Below, one piece after another: positions 6,247-7,093 of a DNA stretch of 7,093 bases. The notes below the pieces were generated by a model that saw only the letters and a list, made by a program, of their open reading frames with translations, was not told where the DNA came from and did no database searches. Positions within the stretch are counted from its first letter, which is position 1, and the number at the start of each line of letters is the position of its first letter. The stretch is taken from assembly GCA_031413635.1 (NCBI GenBank), contig JANOFM010000049.1:1-7093 (forward strand). Reading direction: 5' to 3'. This stretch comes from SZUA-430 sp031413635 (lineage in GTDB: Bacteria; Pseudomonadota; Alphaproteobacteria; Micropepsales; Micropepsaceae). Position numbers and translations under genes: made by a program.

Positions 6247-7056
6247 TTGCGAAATTCGGCCGGTTTGAGCGCGGCGCTTTTGGTGTGCGCCTTACCCGCC
6301 GCCGCGCACGCGGCAAGCTGCGACACCTATGTAGGCCAAACCCTGACGCCGCAAACCTTCGCCGCCGCCGTCGCGAAGGTGGCGGGGCTCCCCGCGAAGG
6401 CCAAGGGCGAAACCGCCGCGCAATATGAAGCGCGCAAAGCCGCCGCCTTTGCCTCAAACTCCGGCCCGCTCATCATCGCGAAGGAGCCCGAGGGACAAAA
6501 ATATTTCGAATACGACGCGGCCGCGCAGAAACTGGGCATCGTCGAATACGCGTTCCACAACAAATATTTCAACGAGAAGGACGCCTTCGCCGCCGCCGGC
6601 TATCCCGACACCGCGAAAACATCGACCAACTTCGTCGCCGTGATCGAGCAGGTCGAGAAGACCGTGGCTCCCCCGTCGGCCGCAACCGCATCCGCCCCAA
6701 AGCAACTCGGCAAACTCCACCTCACCAGCAAAGTCATCTTCGAACGCCCGGCGCCTTACAACGAGAACGACTGGGTCACGCACCTTTTCCCGGCCGCCGC
6801 ACCGAAGCCGCACTACGCGGGAACGTCTCCAATGACGCCGGCCGAAGCCACCGCGCTAACACCGAAGTTGAAGCTCGCCTACGTGGTTGAACCGAAAGCT
6901 CCGTACTTCCTCGCCGGCCGCCTAAAGTACAGCGCCACTCCGCACCTCGATAAGGTCGACATCGCCGAAGATTTCCAAATCCTGGTCGCGGATTTCCAAT
7001 GCGGCCTCGTGCTCACGGACGCGGGCAAGGTGTTGGGCGCTTATCCGACGGAGTGA
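6247..7056 (+). CDS. Exported protein of unknown function
   Basis: I do not recognise this family. From the TTG start the product is 269 residues. It begins with a clear Sec signal peptide: MRNSAG, a hydrophobic core (about residues 6-18) and a likely signal peptidase I cut after AHA at residue 22. The Cys at residue 25 is probably not lipidated, because His at -4 breaks the lipobox. Mature residues 23-140 are Ala-rich and probably helical in part, with aromatic clusters KYFEYD (85-90) and YAFHNKYFNEKDAF (101-114). Residues 141-155 are a Pro/Ala/Ser linker. Residues 156-269 look beta-rich (LHLTSKVIFERPAPY, then LKLAYVVEPKAPYFLAGRLKY, then DFQILVADFQCGLVL). Mature cysteines 25 and 252 could form a disulfide. 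No catalytic motif or membrane helix is seen. It is transcribed away from the NYN gene. A periplasmic location is inferred from the signal only. Confidence 0.78.
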   Translation: MRNSAGLSAALLVCALPAAAHAASCDTYVGQTLTPQTFAAAVAKVAGLPAKAKGETAAQYEARKAAAFASNSGPLIIAKEPEGQKYFEYDAAAQKLGIVEYAFHNKYFNEKDAFAAAGYPDTAKTSTNFVAVIEQVEKTVAPPSAATASAPKQLGKLHLTSKVIFERPAPYNENDWVTHLFPAAAPKPHYAGTSPMTPAEATALTPKLKLAYVVEPKAPYFLAGRLKYSATPHLDKVDIAEDFQILVADFQCGLVLTDAGKVLGAYPTE

Positions 7057-7093
7057 GGCGGATAATTTAGGGGGCATAATAGATTCCGGGTTG

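Noticed and set aside
7057..7093. CATAAT at 7075-7080 as a -10 element for a gene beyond the window
   Set aside because: No -35 partner is seen at 16-18 bases, and no downstream gene is visible in the window.

Overview
The window is GC-rich and gene-dense and most likely comes from an alphaproteobacterium. The strongest clue is a pair of genes for the hopanoid-trafficking proteins HpnM and HpnN. The base composition, Ala/Arg-rich proteins and a D-aminoacylase-type lipoprotein relic fit as well. I cannot name a genus. No tRNA, rRNA, CRISPR array, insertion sequence or phage gene is visible.

Layout, left to right. (1) 1-1191, plus strand: the body and C-terminus of an HI0933/TIGR03862-type FAD flavoprotein whose N-terminus lies outside the window. 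(2) 1229-1843, plus strand: hpnM, an MlaC/Ttg2D-like periplasmic lipid carrier, 37 bp behind the flavoprotein and probably on the same transcript. (3) 1815-4403, minus strand: hpnN, an 862-residue RND-type hopanoid transporter. It converges on hpnM, and the two genes overlap by 29 bp at their 3' ends. (4) About 4505-5317, minus strand: a badly broken N-acyl-D-amino-acid deacylase lipoprotein gene. It has an internal deletion, two small frame changes and a lost C-terminal third. A candidate promoter for hpnN lies in the roughly 100 bp between the break and the hpnN start. (5) 5340-6020, minus strand: a NYN/PIN-like protein with a Lys/Ala/Pro-rich linker and a C-terminal helical domain. (6) 6021-6246: a 226-bp divergent intergenic region. 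(7) 6247-7056, plus strand: an exported protein of unknown family, with a TTG start and a strong ribosome binding site. The last 37 bp hold no gene.

How the genes work together: HpnM and HpnN are the functional core. HpnN is thought to extract hopanoids from the inner membrane, and HpnM, a soluble MlaC-like protein, is a plausible periplasmic carrier toward the outer membrane. No hopanoid synthesis genes (shc, hpnC/D/E/H) are in the window, so the transport pair sits apart from them or at a cluster edge. The minus-strand order NYN gene, deacylase relic, hpnN suggests a former operon that decayed in the middle. I found no convincing new defence or mobile system. The items most worth a second look are the layered decay of the deacylase, the NYN protein with its histone-H1-like linker, and the unassigned exported protein.
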